NCBI GenBank assembly: GCA_014584575.1
Contig: JACTMP010000010.1
Coordinates: forward strand, 1-64,000
Reading direction: 5' to 3'
Origin: Chloroflexota bacterium
Lineage (GTDB): Bacteria; Chloroflexota; Anaerolineae; Promineifilales; Promineifilaceae
Length of the DNA stretch: 64,000 nucleotides
The translations under genes were made by a program, and so were the position numbers. Numbering within the stretch: the first letter of the stretch is position 1; each line of letters starts with the position of its first letter. Under the pieces are notes generated by a model. The model was not told the origin of the DNA and did not search any database. It was given only the letters and a program-made list of their open reading frames with translations. Positions 44,854 through 52,023 of the stretch are shown one piece after another.

Positions 44854-45762
44854 CTAAATGTTTTTGGTGGTCGTCGGTTGCTGTCTGGCATGAAACCCCG
44901 GCGCCAGCATCGCTTCTTCGGTTGACCAGTAGGTGTGAGGCAAATAGGGTTTATCATCGTCTAATCCAATCCATTGGCGGGTCAGGTACACGGCCGTCCA
45001 GGTATACACCACGCCACCCAACGTCCAGATAAGAATGCCGGCCAATCCCTGGTCGTTTATGTGCAGGCCATCAAACTGGATGGCTGCCGGGTAATTGTAA
45101 ACAGGTTGTGCTGAAAATAGCAAAATGAAACCAACAAACTTGACCGGCCCGGAACCGATGACGGCATACAGGATGCGGATGAGAGGGTGCATAGGGGCAT
45201 GAAGTTGAGGGGCGACGGCCAGAATGTGCCACCAGTAGAGCAGAGCCACTCCTAACAGCAGAGCCATTTCCGCCTGGTGCAGCATGTCGTAACGTAGCGT
45301 CAGATTATGCAATTGGGGGTCATACCACAACCAGACCACGGACACAAACAGTACCCAGACGAAACTGGGTTTGGTAAGGCTAAGCACATAGCGCCATAAA
45401 TGGGGACGGCCGTGCTCCCAATCCAGCAGCTCGTTCTGAACCCTGACCGGCAGCCCGGCAAACAACACCGGCGCGGGATTGCTTATGAGCAAAAAGAACG
45501 GGACCAGCCCCACCAGCAAGATGCGCTGCACCGTGCGGGCCGCAAATAGTTGGTTAGCCAAAAAATAGAGAGGGGATAGCCAGACCAGCGCCAGCAAAAA
45601 GAGACCAAGCGCAAACAAAATGGGCCGGACGGGTAGTGCTGCGTGGCTGATGGTTTCACGGCCGTGCCGCCAGCCGCGCCCATACCAGAGCAAAACGAAC
45701 AGCAGCATAACCGCCGGCCCCCACCGCATATGCCATTCCCAGTTCAGGTTTACCGCTTCCAT
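44854..45762 (-). CDS. ctaG: Cytochrome c oxidase assembly factor CtaG (caa3_CtaG family)
   Basis: 302 residues with seven predicted transmembrane helices. Conserved CtaG features: W..RWGP near the start, the AARTVQRILLVGLVPFFLL segment, and His residues in membrane-proximal positions (HQAEMALLLGVALLYWWHIL). The family helps insert copper into caa3-type oxidase, implying aerobic respiration in this organism. Single gene. Confidence 0.88.
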   Translation of the reverse strand: MEAVNLNWEWHMRWGPAVMLLFVLLWYGRGWRHGRETISHAALPVRPILFALGLFLLALVWLSPLYFLANQLFAARTVQRILLVGLVPFFLLISNPAPVLFAGLPVRVQNELLDWEHGRPHLWRYVLSLTKPSFVWVLFVSVVWLWYDPQLHNLTLRYDMLHQAEMALLLGVALLYWWHILAVAPQLHAPMHPLIRILYAVIGSGPVKFVGFILLFSAQPVYNYPAAIQFDGLHINDQGLAGILIWTLGGVVYTWTAVYLTRQWIGLDDDKPYLPHTYWSTEEAMLAPGFHARQQPTTTKNI

Positions 45763-45848
45763 AGCTAAATGTCATTTTAGCACAACCCGGCGTATATTTG
45801 TTATCACTTGCACCCTTGCCGCCATCGTTTATAATTCCCCCGCGCTGT

Positions 45849-45940
45849 GGAGAGGTCGCATAGCTGGCTTAGTGCGCACGCTTGGAAAGCGTGTATGGGG
45901 TTATACCTCATCGAGGGTTCGAATCCCTCCCTCTCCGCCA
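45849..45940 (+). tRNA. tRNA-Ser (anticodon GGA)
   Basis: A 92-nt class II tRNA with encoded CCA. Acceptor GGAGAGG/CCTCTCC, discriminator G. Anticodon stem CACGC/GCGTG with loop TTGGAAA (GGA). Long variable arm (TATGGGGTTATACCTCATC) and T-loop GGTTCGAATCC. It reads TCC/TCT. Unlike the tRNA-Arg here, CCA is in the gene. Confidence 0.95.
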
Positions 45941-45949
45941 GAAGAGATA

Positions 45950-45988
45950 GACCCTAAGGGTTTCAAAAACCCTTAGGGTCTTTGTTTT
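45950..45988 (+). terminator. Terminator after tRNA-Ser (GACCCTAAGGG family)
   Basis: 14-bp arms GACCCTAAGGGTTT (45950-45963) and complement (45967-45980) with a CAA loop, followed by TTTGTTTT. Nearly identical to 8870-8901. Confidence 0.85.
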
Positions 45989-46080
45989 GCCGCTGGTGGG
46001 TACGGCCGTTACAATATACTTTGTCTTTGAGGCCATTGATAGCTATTACTTATTGCATATGTCGTGGACGGTTACGCCAT

Positions 46081-48378
46081 ATGCCATACGCATCGGACTT
46101 CGCATTGATGAGCGTATATGCTAACAACCAATTTATCCCCCTTATTGGCGCGGCCATTTATACTCTGCTGCTGATTTCTCCTCTCTCGCGGCGCGGCCAA
46201 AACCCCGGTCAGCGGCGCTGGCTGGCTTTACTACTGGCAACCTCGGTCATCTGGGAGTTTTCGCTCTTTGCCGCGCCGCTGGTGGCCTACCCCAATCTGG
46301 CGGTCAAGTTTTTGCTATTGAGCACGATTCTGACGGTGGGTTTGACCGCTTCGTTTCTGGAGTGGAAAGTTCCCCGCGCCCTGCTGCTGGTGGTGGCTTT
46401 GGCGGTGGTCATGGCGATTGTGGTGGACTTGCTGCCGGCGACCAATCAGTCTGCTTTGATCAACTTGAGAATGTCCAGCGGCACCTTTTTGAGTTATCTG
46501 GTCTGGTTTGCTATTAGCGGGCTGCTGTTGGGCAAGACGTGGCGGGAATATAAGGCAACCCCTTTCCCCTGGCACGCCAACCGGTTGTTGTATTGGTTTG
46601 TGGTACTCACGGCCGTGTTCCTGGGCGAGTTCCTGCAATTTTTTGACAATCTTGTCTTAATCGTGGTCGGCCAGTTCCTGCGCTTTTTGGGCATCATTGG
46701 CATGGTCTACGGTGTAGCTACGTTTCGCATTTTTGATGTGCGCACGCGGGCGATACGGGGCATTGCCTTTTTGATTGTGAATACCATATCGGCGCTGCCG
46801 CTGATCATCATCATCCTGGCGGCGGTGCAGGTGAGTGGGGATTTGCAGTTGGGTGAGGTGGTCACGGCCGTGATTCTGGCTGTCTTGCTCTCGTTGGGCT
46901 TTTTCCTGTATGAGCCATATCGCCGCTTTGTGGAGCGGTTGACCTTCCGCTATTTGCGTGGCGAGGGGCTGAATACAAACCAGGTGATGCGCAACTACAG
47001 CCAGGCCATCTCGCGCACGTTGGATGTGCAGCAGTTGGCGCTGTTGATTGCGGGCACGTTGAGTGAACTGCTGGAGACAAACCGGTGTGGGTTGATGTTG
47101 CTGACGCGGCAGACGGACGGCGAACCCGGAGCGGCTTCGGGCCGTGTTGAGTTAACACCCATCACCGGTATGGGGCAAATTGCCCGCACCAGGGTCACGC
47201 TGCCGGCCAATAGTCTCTTTTTTACCACCCTGTCCCGGCAGAATCAGCCACTCTTGCAATATGATCTGGATTTCAGCCCGGATTATAAAGGGTTGCACGA
47301 GGAAGAACGCGCCTGGCTCAAAGAGCAGCAGATGGAAGTGTATGTGCCGGTGGGCAGCGGTGATGAGTTGGAAAGTGTTATCGCTGTTGGTCCCAAAATG
47401 TCGGCGGTGCCTTACCAGCCGGGGGAACTGGAACTGATGCAAATTTTAGCCGACCAGACGGTGGTGGCGCTGCAAAACGCCCGGCTGTACAGCGAACTGA
47501 ACATCCAGAATGAACAAATTCGCCACCTGAATACGGACTTGCGCGAGCAAAATGAGCGGCTGGAGATAATGGACCGGGTGAAGTCTGACTTCATCACCAT
47601 TGCCTCCCACGAATTGCGCACCCCATTGACGCAGGTGAAGGGGTACTCGGACATTCTGGCGGCGATGAATGATGAAAACGCATTGACGCGAGAGCAGACC
47701 CGCGAAATTATCGGGCACATTAACCGGGCCACGCTGCAATTGGAAAGCCTGATCACGGCGATGTTAGACGCCAGCCAGTTGGATGTGGATGGGATGCAGT
47801 TGACCTTTGTTAAGACGCGCGTGGACACCATTTTGCGGCTGGCCGGCGAACCACTGGCGCAGGCGCTCCGCGAGCGGCGCATTCAAATGATTGTGGAAGG
47901 CGTGAATGATCTGCCGCCGATTCATGCCGATTTCAAACGGTTGGTGCAGGCGTTCACCAATTTGTTGGGTAATGCCGTGAAATATACACCGGATAACGGC
48001 CGTATCCACGTCACCGCCGCCCTGATTCCCAGCGTGAATACCGACGAGTACCTGGAGATCGTGATCAGTGACACCGGCATTGGCATTGACCCCAAATACC
48101 ATGACCTGATCTTTGAAAAATTCTTTCGGGTGGGCGATCCACAGCTTCATTCCACCGGCAGCACCAAGTTCAAAGGCGCCGGGCCGGGCCTGGGGCTGCC
48201 TATTGCCAAAGGGGTGATTGAAGCGCACGGCGGACGCATTTGGGTCGAGTCGGAAGGGGAAGATGAATCCCGCCTGCCCGGCAGCCGTTTCCATATTATC
48301 CTGCCCGTCAAACCGCCGGGAATAGAGATTCGGGAAATGGTGGAAACGGCCGTGCGTCCCGCTTATCTGGTCGGTTAA
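46081..48378 (+). CDS. Membrane sensor histidine kinase with GAF domain
   Basis: 765 residues from ATG 46081; ATG 46108 is equally possible and 45982 is too far upstream. Eight or so N-terminal transmembrane helices (to about residue 290) form a 7TM-like sensor. A GAF domain follows (about 325-480). HisKA carries the phospho-acceptor in FITIASHELRTPL, then HATPase with N-box NAVKYT, G1 DTGIGI, F-box EKFFRVG and G2 GPGLGL. No response regulator is adjacent, so it is an orphan kinase. In the GAF domain six residues (EPGAAS) are encoded by a copy of the 17-bp palindrome found in intergenic DNA. Confidence 0.88.
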   Translation: MPYASDFALMSVYANNQFIPLIGAAIYTLLLISPLSRRGQNPGQRRWLALLLATSVIWEFSLFAAPLVAYPNLAVKFLLLSTILTVGLTASFLEWKVPRALLLVVALAVVMAIVVDLLPATNQSALINLRMSSGTFLSYLVWFAISGLLLGKTWREYKATPFPWHANRLLYWFVVLTAVFLGEFLQFFDNLVLIVVGQFLRFLGIIGMVYGVATFRIFDVRTRAIRGIAFLIVNTISALPLIIIILAAVQVSGDLQLGEVVTAVILAVLLSLGFFLYEPYRRFVERLTFRYLRGEGLNTNQVMRNYSQAISRTLDVQQLALLIAGTLSELLETNRCGLMLLTRQTDGEPGAASGRVELTPITGMGQIARTRVTLPANSLFFTTLSRQNQPLLQYDLDFSPDYKGLHEEERAWLKEQQMEVYVPVGSGDELESVIAVGPKMSAVPYQPGELELMQILADQTVVALQNARLYSELNIQNEQIRHLNTDLREQNERLEIMDRVKSDFITIASHELRTPLTQVKGYSDILAAMNDENALTREQTREIIGHINRATLQLESLITAMLDASQLDVDGMQLTFVKTRVDTILRLAGEPLAQALRERRIQMIVEGVNDLPPIHADFKRLVQAFTNLLGNAVKYTPDNGRIHVTAALIPSVNTDEYLEIVISDTGIGIDPKYHDLIFEKFFRVGDPQLHSTGSTKFKGAGPGLGLPIAKGVIEAHGGRIWVESEGEDESRLPGSRFHIILPVKPPGIEIREMVETAVRPAYLVG
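47125..47141 (+). repeat. CCCGGAGCGGCTTCGGG palindrome inside the kinase GAF domain
   Basis: Same family as 6664-6680 and 29184-29221. Read in frame as part of DGEPGAASGR, a probable surface loop. Confidence 0.8.
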
Positions 48379-48385
48379 TTATTTC

Positions 48386-48432
48386 GTAGTGAGCGCTTTA
48401 GCGCCGTATAGAGGCGTTAAAACGCCCACTAC
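48386..48432. repeat. Imperfect palindrome GTAGTGAGCGCTTTA / TAAAACGCCCACTAC
   Basis: 15-base arms (48386-48400 and 48418-48432) with two mismatches. A related GTAGTGGCGGTTTCAACCGCC hairpin sits in the valS leader (54569-54588). It fills the short gap between kinase and patatin. Confidence 0.7.
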
Positions 48433-48453
48433 AGACGAAGAAGGGAAATCAAA

Positions 48454-49485
48454 ATGGCCGAGAAAGCACGTAAAAATGCACTGGTCTTGTCTGGCGGCGG
48501 TGGGCGTGGCGCGTACCATGTGGGCGTGTTGAAGTTCCTGGAAGAACACGAATGGTACCCCGATATTGTGGCCGGTACTTCCATCGGCGCGGTCAATGGC
48601 GCGGCGATTGCTTCGGGGCACAATGCCAACTCGTTGTGGGCTTTGTGGCGGCGGCTGCGCACAGATGATGTGCAAAAGGCCGGGCTGGGGGCACTCACCG
48701 GCAACTATTTGCTGGATACCGCTCCTCTTCGGAAGACGTTGCAAGAAAAAGGTTGGGTTAATTTTGACCGGCTCAATTCAGACGAAGCGGCCGTGCATTT
48801 GCGTGTCACCGCCACCGAAATCAGCACCGGCCAGCTTCACGTCTTTGGCAACAGCCGAGATGTGTATCCCAGTAAAATGCAGCAGGAGCCAATTGGATTG
48901 GACCATATTATCGCCAGTTGTTCCATCCCTATTGTCTACCCGGCAACTCAACTGCATGAGAACCTCTACTGGGACGGTGCAACGGTGGCTAACACGCCCC
49001 TTGGCCCGGCTATTGATGCCGGAGCGGAAGAGATTGTCGTGGTGATGATGACCCCGTGGGAAACGGCCGAAGAGCGAAAGTTAGAAAACCCATCCAATAT
49101 CTTGCAAGCTGCCAGCACCATGTTGGAGTGGGCGCTGCTGGCTTCGTTCCAATCTGACCTGAAGATGTTTCACCGGATCAATGAACTGGTGCGGTTACAG
49201 GTGGAAAACGGCCGTCTGCGTGCCCAAAATGCCCTCCTCCTCAGCCAGATACGCGGGGAGCAGTTGGAACTGAAAGATGAAGACAATAACGGTATTCCCG
49301 ACATCTTCGAGGACAAGTTCCACGAATTGCCCGAACCCATGATCGTTGCTCCTGAAGAAGCGATACCGGTGGAACGCATCTTGCGCTACACCCAGGAAGG
49401 ACATGATAAGCTGTACCGCATGGGCTATGAAGACGCCAAACGCGCCTGGCGCACCGCCGGTAAAGTTGTGGAAGGGGAAGGGTGA
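48454..49485 (+). CDS. Patatin-like phospholipase
   Basis: 343 residues. Patatin motifs: oxyanion GGGGRGAYHVG (14-24), nucleophile Ser43 in GTSIG, catalytic Asp174 in WDGATVAN (DGA box). An acyl hydrolase acting on phospholipids. The C-terminal third (about 245-343) has a charged helix and an EF-like acidic segment (KDEDNNGIPDIFEDKF), which may bind Ca2+. Confidence 0.9.
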   Translation: MAEKARKNALVLSGGGGRGAYHVGVLKFLEEHEWYPDIVAGTSIGAVNGAAIASGHNANSLWALWRRLRTDDVQKAGLGALTGNYLLDTAPLRKTLQEKGWVNFDRLNSDEAAVHLRVTATEISTGQLHVFGNSRDVYPSKMQQEPIGLDHIIASCSIPIVYPATQLHENLYWDGATVANTPLGPAIDAGAEEIVVVMMTPWETAEERKLENPSNILQAASTMLEWALLASFQSDLKMFHRINELVRLQVENGRLRAQNALLLSQIRGEQLELKDEDNNGIPDIFEDKFHELPEPMIVAPEEAIPVERILRYTQEGHDKLYRMGYEDAKRAWRTAGKVVEGEG

Positions 49486-49513
49486 TCCGTAATCGGTTTA
49501 GGCATCAAGAAGC

Positions 49514-50252
49514 ATGGATACTCGTGTAATTACCAGGCAGCAGATTGAAAGCCGACAGTATTGGATTGATGAAATAATCCGTCTTAGCGGAGATTTTGGC
49601 GTTGACATTGAAAAGGTTGAACGAGAACTGGCGCAAGAGATTAAGGAGCAAGGGATTGATTCATTACTTGGGCATTTGCGGTTATGTGGCGCTATCCCCG
49701 AAAAATATGGGCATGATACGAGTGAAGAAAAGCTCTATTCCAAATACACAGATGTGGTGATAAGCCAGGCGTTTTTCTGGATGGGTTTTAGCTGTCTGGT
49801 TCTCAAAGAAAGGGCAGATGCAGCCGATGTGGAATGTGTGAGCAGAGCATTCGGTAGGCATTACGACGTATACACATCTTGCCGTGATGGTTCGGTACGT
49901 TCAGGTATTCGGCCAGGCTAAAGCCAGGGAATTGCTGTATGAAGTGCTCAAAACCGTTGAAGCTATGCACCCGTTAAAAGACGCTGTTGCTTATTGGCAA
50001 GCCATAAATCGTACTATTTTGGGGTTTGATAAAGCCCTGGCTGAGATTTGGAAAGAGGAGAAAATTGCAGCCAATGAGGCCATTAACATTTCCAGACAAG
50101 AGGCGCTTGCTTTCCTGGCGTCAGAGAGAGAAAGAATAATGGGGTTGTCACGGGAAGAGGCGATACAAGAGGTCATTAAGGGCAGAAAGCTGGAAAACAG
50201 GGTTCGTGCTGTGAAGTCGGTTGCTGATAATGGCATCCTGGAGTTTGTCTAG
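49514..50252 (+). pseudogene. HindIII-family restriction endonuclease, internally deleted and frameshifted
   Basis: Two overlapping frames (49514-49921 and 49884-50252) make the two ends of one protein. The first half matches HindIII as I remember it: LRLCGAIPEKYG..TSEEKLYSKYTDVVISQAFFWMG and ADAADVECVSRAFG. The second half matches the HindIII C-terminus (THLAVMVRYV, then REEAIQEVIKG). Between them, around 49865-49872, some 60 residues are missing, including the catalytic Asp-Ala-Lys core (VADAK in HindIII), and the frame changes. The endonuclease should therefore be dead. The downstream HindIII-type methyltransferase is intact, which is the expected partner and supports the call. Confidence 0.8.
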
Positions 50253-51235
50253 TGAGCAACATAAACAACGATTACCTGGACAGAATTACTCTGGGAGATT
50301 GTCGAGAGTATATTCCTGCCCTGGTTGATGGCAGCATCGATCTCTTTCTTTCCGACATTCCTTACGGAATCAGTTTGGATGACTGGGATGTGTTACATAG
50401 CAATACCAATTCAGCGCTCTTGGGCCAATCCCCCGCTCAGGTTGGCAAATCTGCTTTTAAGAGAAGGGGGAAGCCAATAAATGGTTGGTCACAAGCTGAT
50501 AGAAATATCGGAAAGGAGTACCAAGAGTGGTGCCAGGAGTGGGCCGAATTGGTCTTGCCAAAGATGAAAAATGGCGCTTCTCTCTTTGTCTTCGGGGCGC
50601 GTCGAACGATCCACCGGGTGGTGAATGCGTTTGAAAATAGCGGTTTTCTCCTTAAGGATACATTGGCCTGGAAAAAAGCAGCAGCCCATCATCGAGCGCA
50701 GCGCCTTAGCATTGTTTTTGAGCGGAGAGGGTTGGTTGACGAAACTGAGAATTGGTCTGGCTGGCGTCTGGGGAACCTGGCGCCCGCTTATGAGCCAATA
50801 GCTTGGTTCATCAAACCATACAAAATTGGTGGTACGATAGAAGACAATGTACTTGAACATAGTGTGGGGGCGATAAACTTAGGCGATTGTCAAGTAGATG
50901 GGGCGAATCCGACAAACGTCCTGTCATTTTGGTTTCGTGATGGTGAGACTAGAGTTCACGAAGCACAAAAGCCGTTGGGTCTCATCGAATTTCTTATCAA
51001 GCTCACCACGAAAGAAGGTCAGGTTGTGCTTGATCCATTCATGGGGAGTGGGACAACGGCCGTAGCCGCCAAAAGTCTAAATAGACACTTTATCGGTTTT
51101 GAGGTCATGCCAGAGTTTTATGAAATGGCGCAGCAAAGGTTGGATTTTGGGTGGGGCGCTGGATATAGTCAGAAAGAATCCTTGCCTTTTCAACCGATGC
51201 TGTTCGAGAAAAGTGATGATGAGTACGGCCGTTAA
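50252..51235 (+). CDS. HindIII-type DNA adenine N6-methyltransferase
   Basis: 327 residues from GTG 50252, whose G is the last base of the preceding stop. Catalytic motif IV is SDIPYG (34-39) and the SAM motif I is DPFMGSGTTAVAA (about 267-279), the beta-class order. The region SNTNSALLGQSPAQVGKS and the RGKPINGW segment closely resemble M.HindIII from memory, so AAGCTT is the likely target. With the nuclease broken, the gene acts as an orphan methylase. ACGGCCGT occurs at 51056-51063 and at its last codons (51225-51232). Confidence 0.88.
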   Translation: MSNINNDYLDRITLGDCREYIPALVDGSIDLFLSDIPYGISLDDWDVLHSNTNSALLGQSPAQVGKSAFKRRGKPINGWSQADRNIGKEYQEWCQEWAELVLPKMKNGASLFVFGARRTIHRVVNAFENSGFLLKDTLAWKKAAAHHRAQRLSIVFERRGLVDETENWSGWRLGNLAPAYEPIAWFIKPYKIGGTIEDNVLEHSVGAINLGDCQVDGANPTNVLSFWFRDGETRVHEAQKPLGLIEFLIKLTTKEGQVVLDPFMGSGTTAVAAKSLNRHFIGFEVMPEFYEMAQQRLDFGWGAGYSQKESLPFQPMLFEKSDDEYGR

Positions 51236-51273
51236 CAGGGACAGTGGTTTCAAGCAAATGGGTAATCGGTGAG

Positions 51274-52023
51274 ATGAGTAGGCTTCGTGGGACATATCGC
51301 CTGACGGTGAGCGCGGTTTTGTTGATAACGGCGACAGTGTGCGTGTTATTGGCCGCGTTACTGCCGTTTCATCTGGGCGGGTATCGGCCGTCTTTTTTGG
51401 TGCTCAGATGGTTCGTGCGGCGACTGCTGCGTGTGCTGCGGGTGGAAGTGATCTGCCCGGAAGCAGAGCGGTTGGCCGCCTTCAACGGTTTTCTTTTTCC
51501 CAACCATATCTCTTATCTGGATATTTTGGCGCTGTTGTCGGTGACGCCGGTCAGCTTTCTGGCCAAGGATGAGGTGCGTAAAATGCCGCTGATTGGCTGG
51601 ATTGCCAAAGCCATTGGCTGTGTCTTTGTGGAGCGCACCGATAAGGCGTCGCGCCAGGCGGCCCGGCATACGCTGTCGCGCATTTCGTATCACCCGCCGA
51701 TTGTGTTGTACCCGGAGGGGCAGCGTGGATCAGGCACAGAACTGCTGCCATTCCGCTATGGCGCGTTTGAAATTGTGACCGATGTGGGCGCTGCGTTCCT
51801 CCCCTGCGCCATCACCTATAGCGATCTGGACGCGGCCATCTGGCAGCGCGATGAAGGGATTGGCATAGCGTTGCAGCGGCTGGCCCGGTTCAAAGGGCCA
51901 TTGATAGCCGAAATCACCTTGTTGGAACCGGTGCAACCGGCGCCAGGCGCTTCTCCAGTGGAGCTTTCAGAGATGACACATGAGCGGTTAACGGCCGTGT
52001 GGCAGCAGCACCAGCGTGTGTAG
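51274..52023 (+). CDS. plsC: 1-acyl-sn-glycerol-3-phosphate acyltransferase (PlsC-like)
   Basis: 249 residues from ATG 51274; an upstream in-frame start at 51244 falls in a GTAATCGG repeat. N-terminal membrane helix (about 10-33). Acyltransferase block I NHISYLD (77-83, His78 and Asp83) and block III YPEGQRGSGTEL (about 148). Makes phosphatidic acid from lysophosphatidate at the membrane. Its 3' end overlaps convergent valS by 36 bp. Confidence 0.87.
   Translation: MSRLRGTYRLTVSAVLLITATVCVLLAALLPFHLGGYRPSFLVLRWFVRRLLRVLRVEVICPEAERLAAFNGFLFPNHISYLDILALLSVTPVSFLAKDEVRKMPLIGWIAKAIGCVFVERTDKASRQAARHTLSRISYHPPIVLYPEGQRGSGTELLPFRYGAFEIVTDVGAAFLPCAITYSDLDAAIWQRDEGIGIALQRLARFKGPLIAEITLLEPVQPAPGASPVELSEMTHERLTAVWQQHQRV

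Noticed and set aside
49514..50252. Two separate small genes instead of one broken endonuclease
   Set aside because: Each half matches a different part of HindIII as remembered, in the right order, directly before a HindIII-type methylase.
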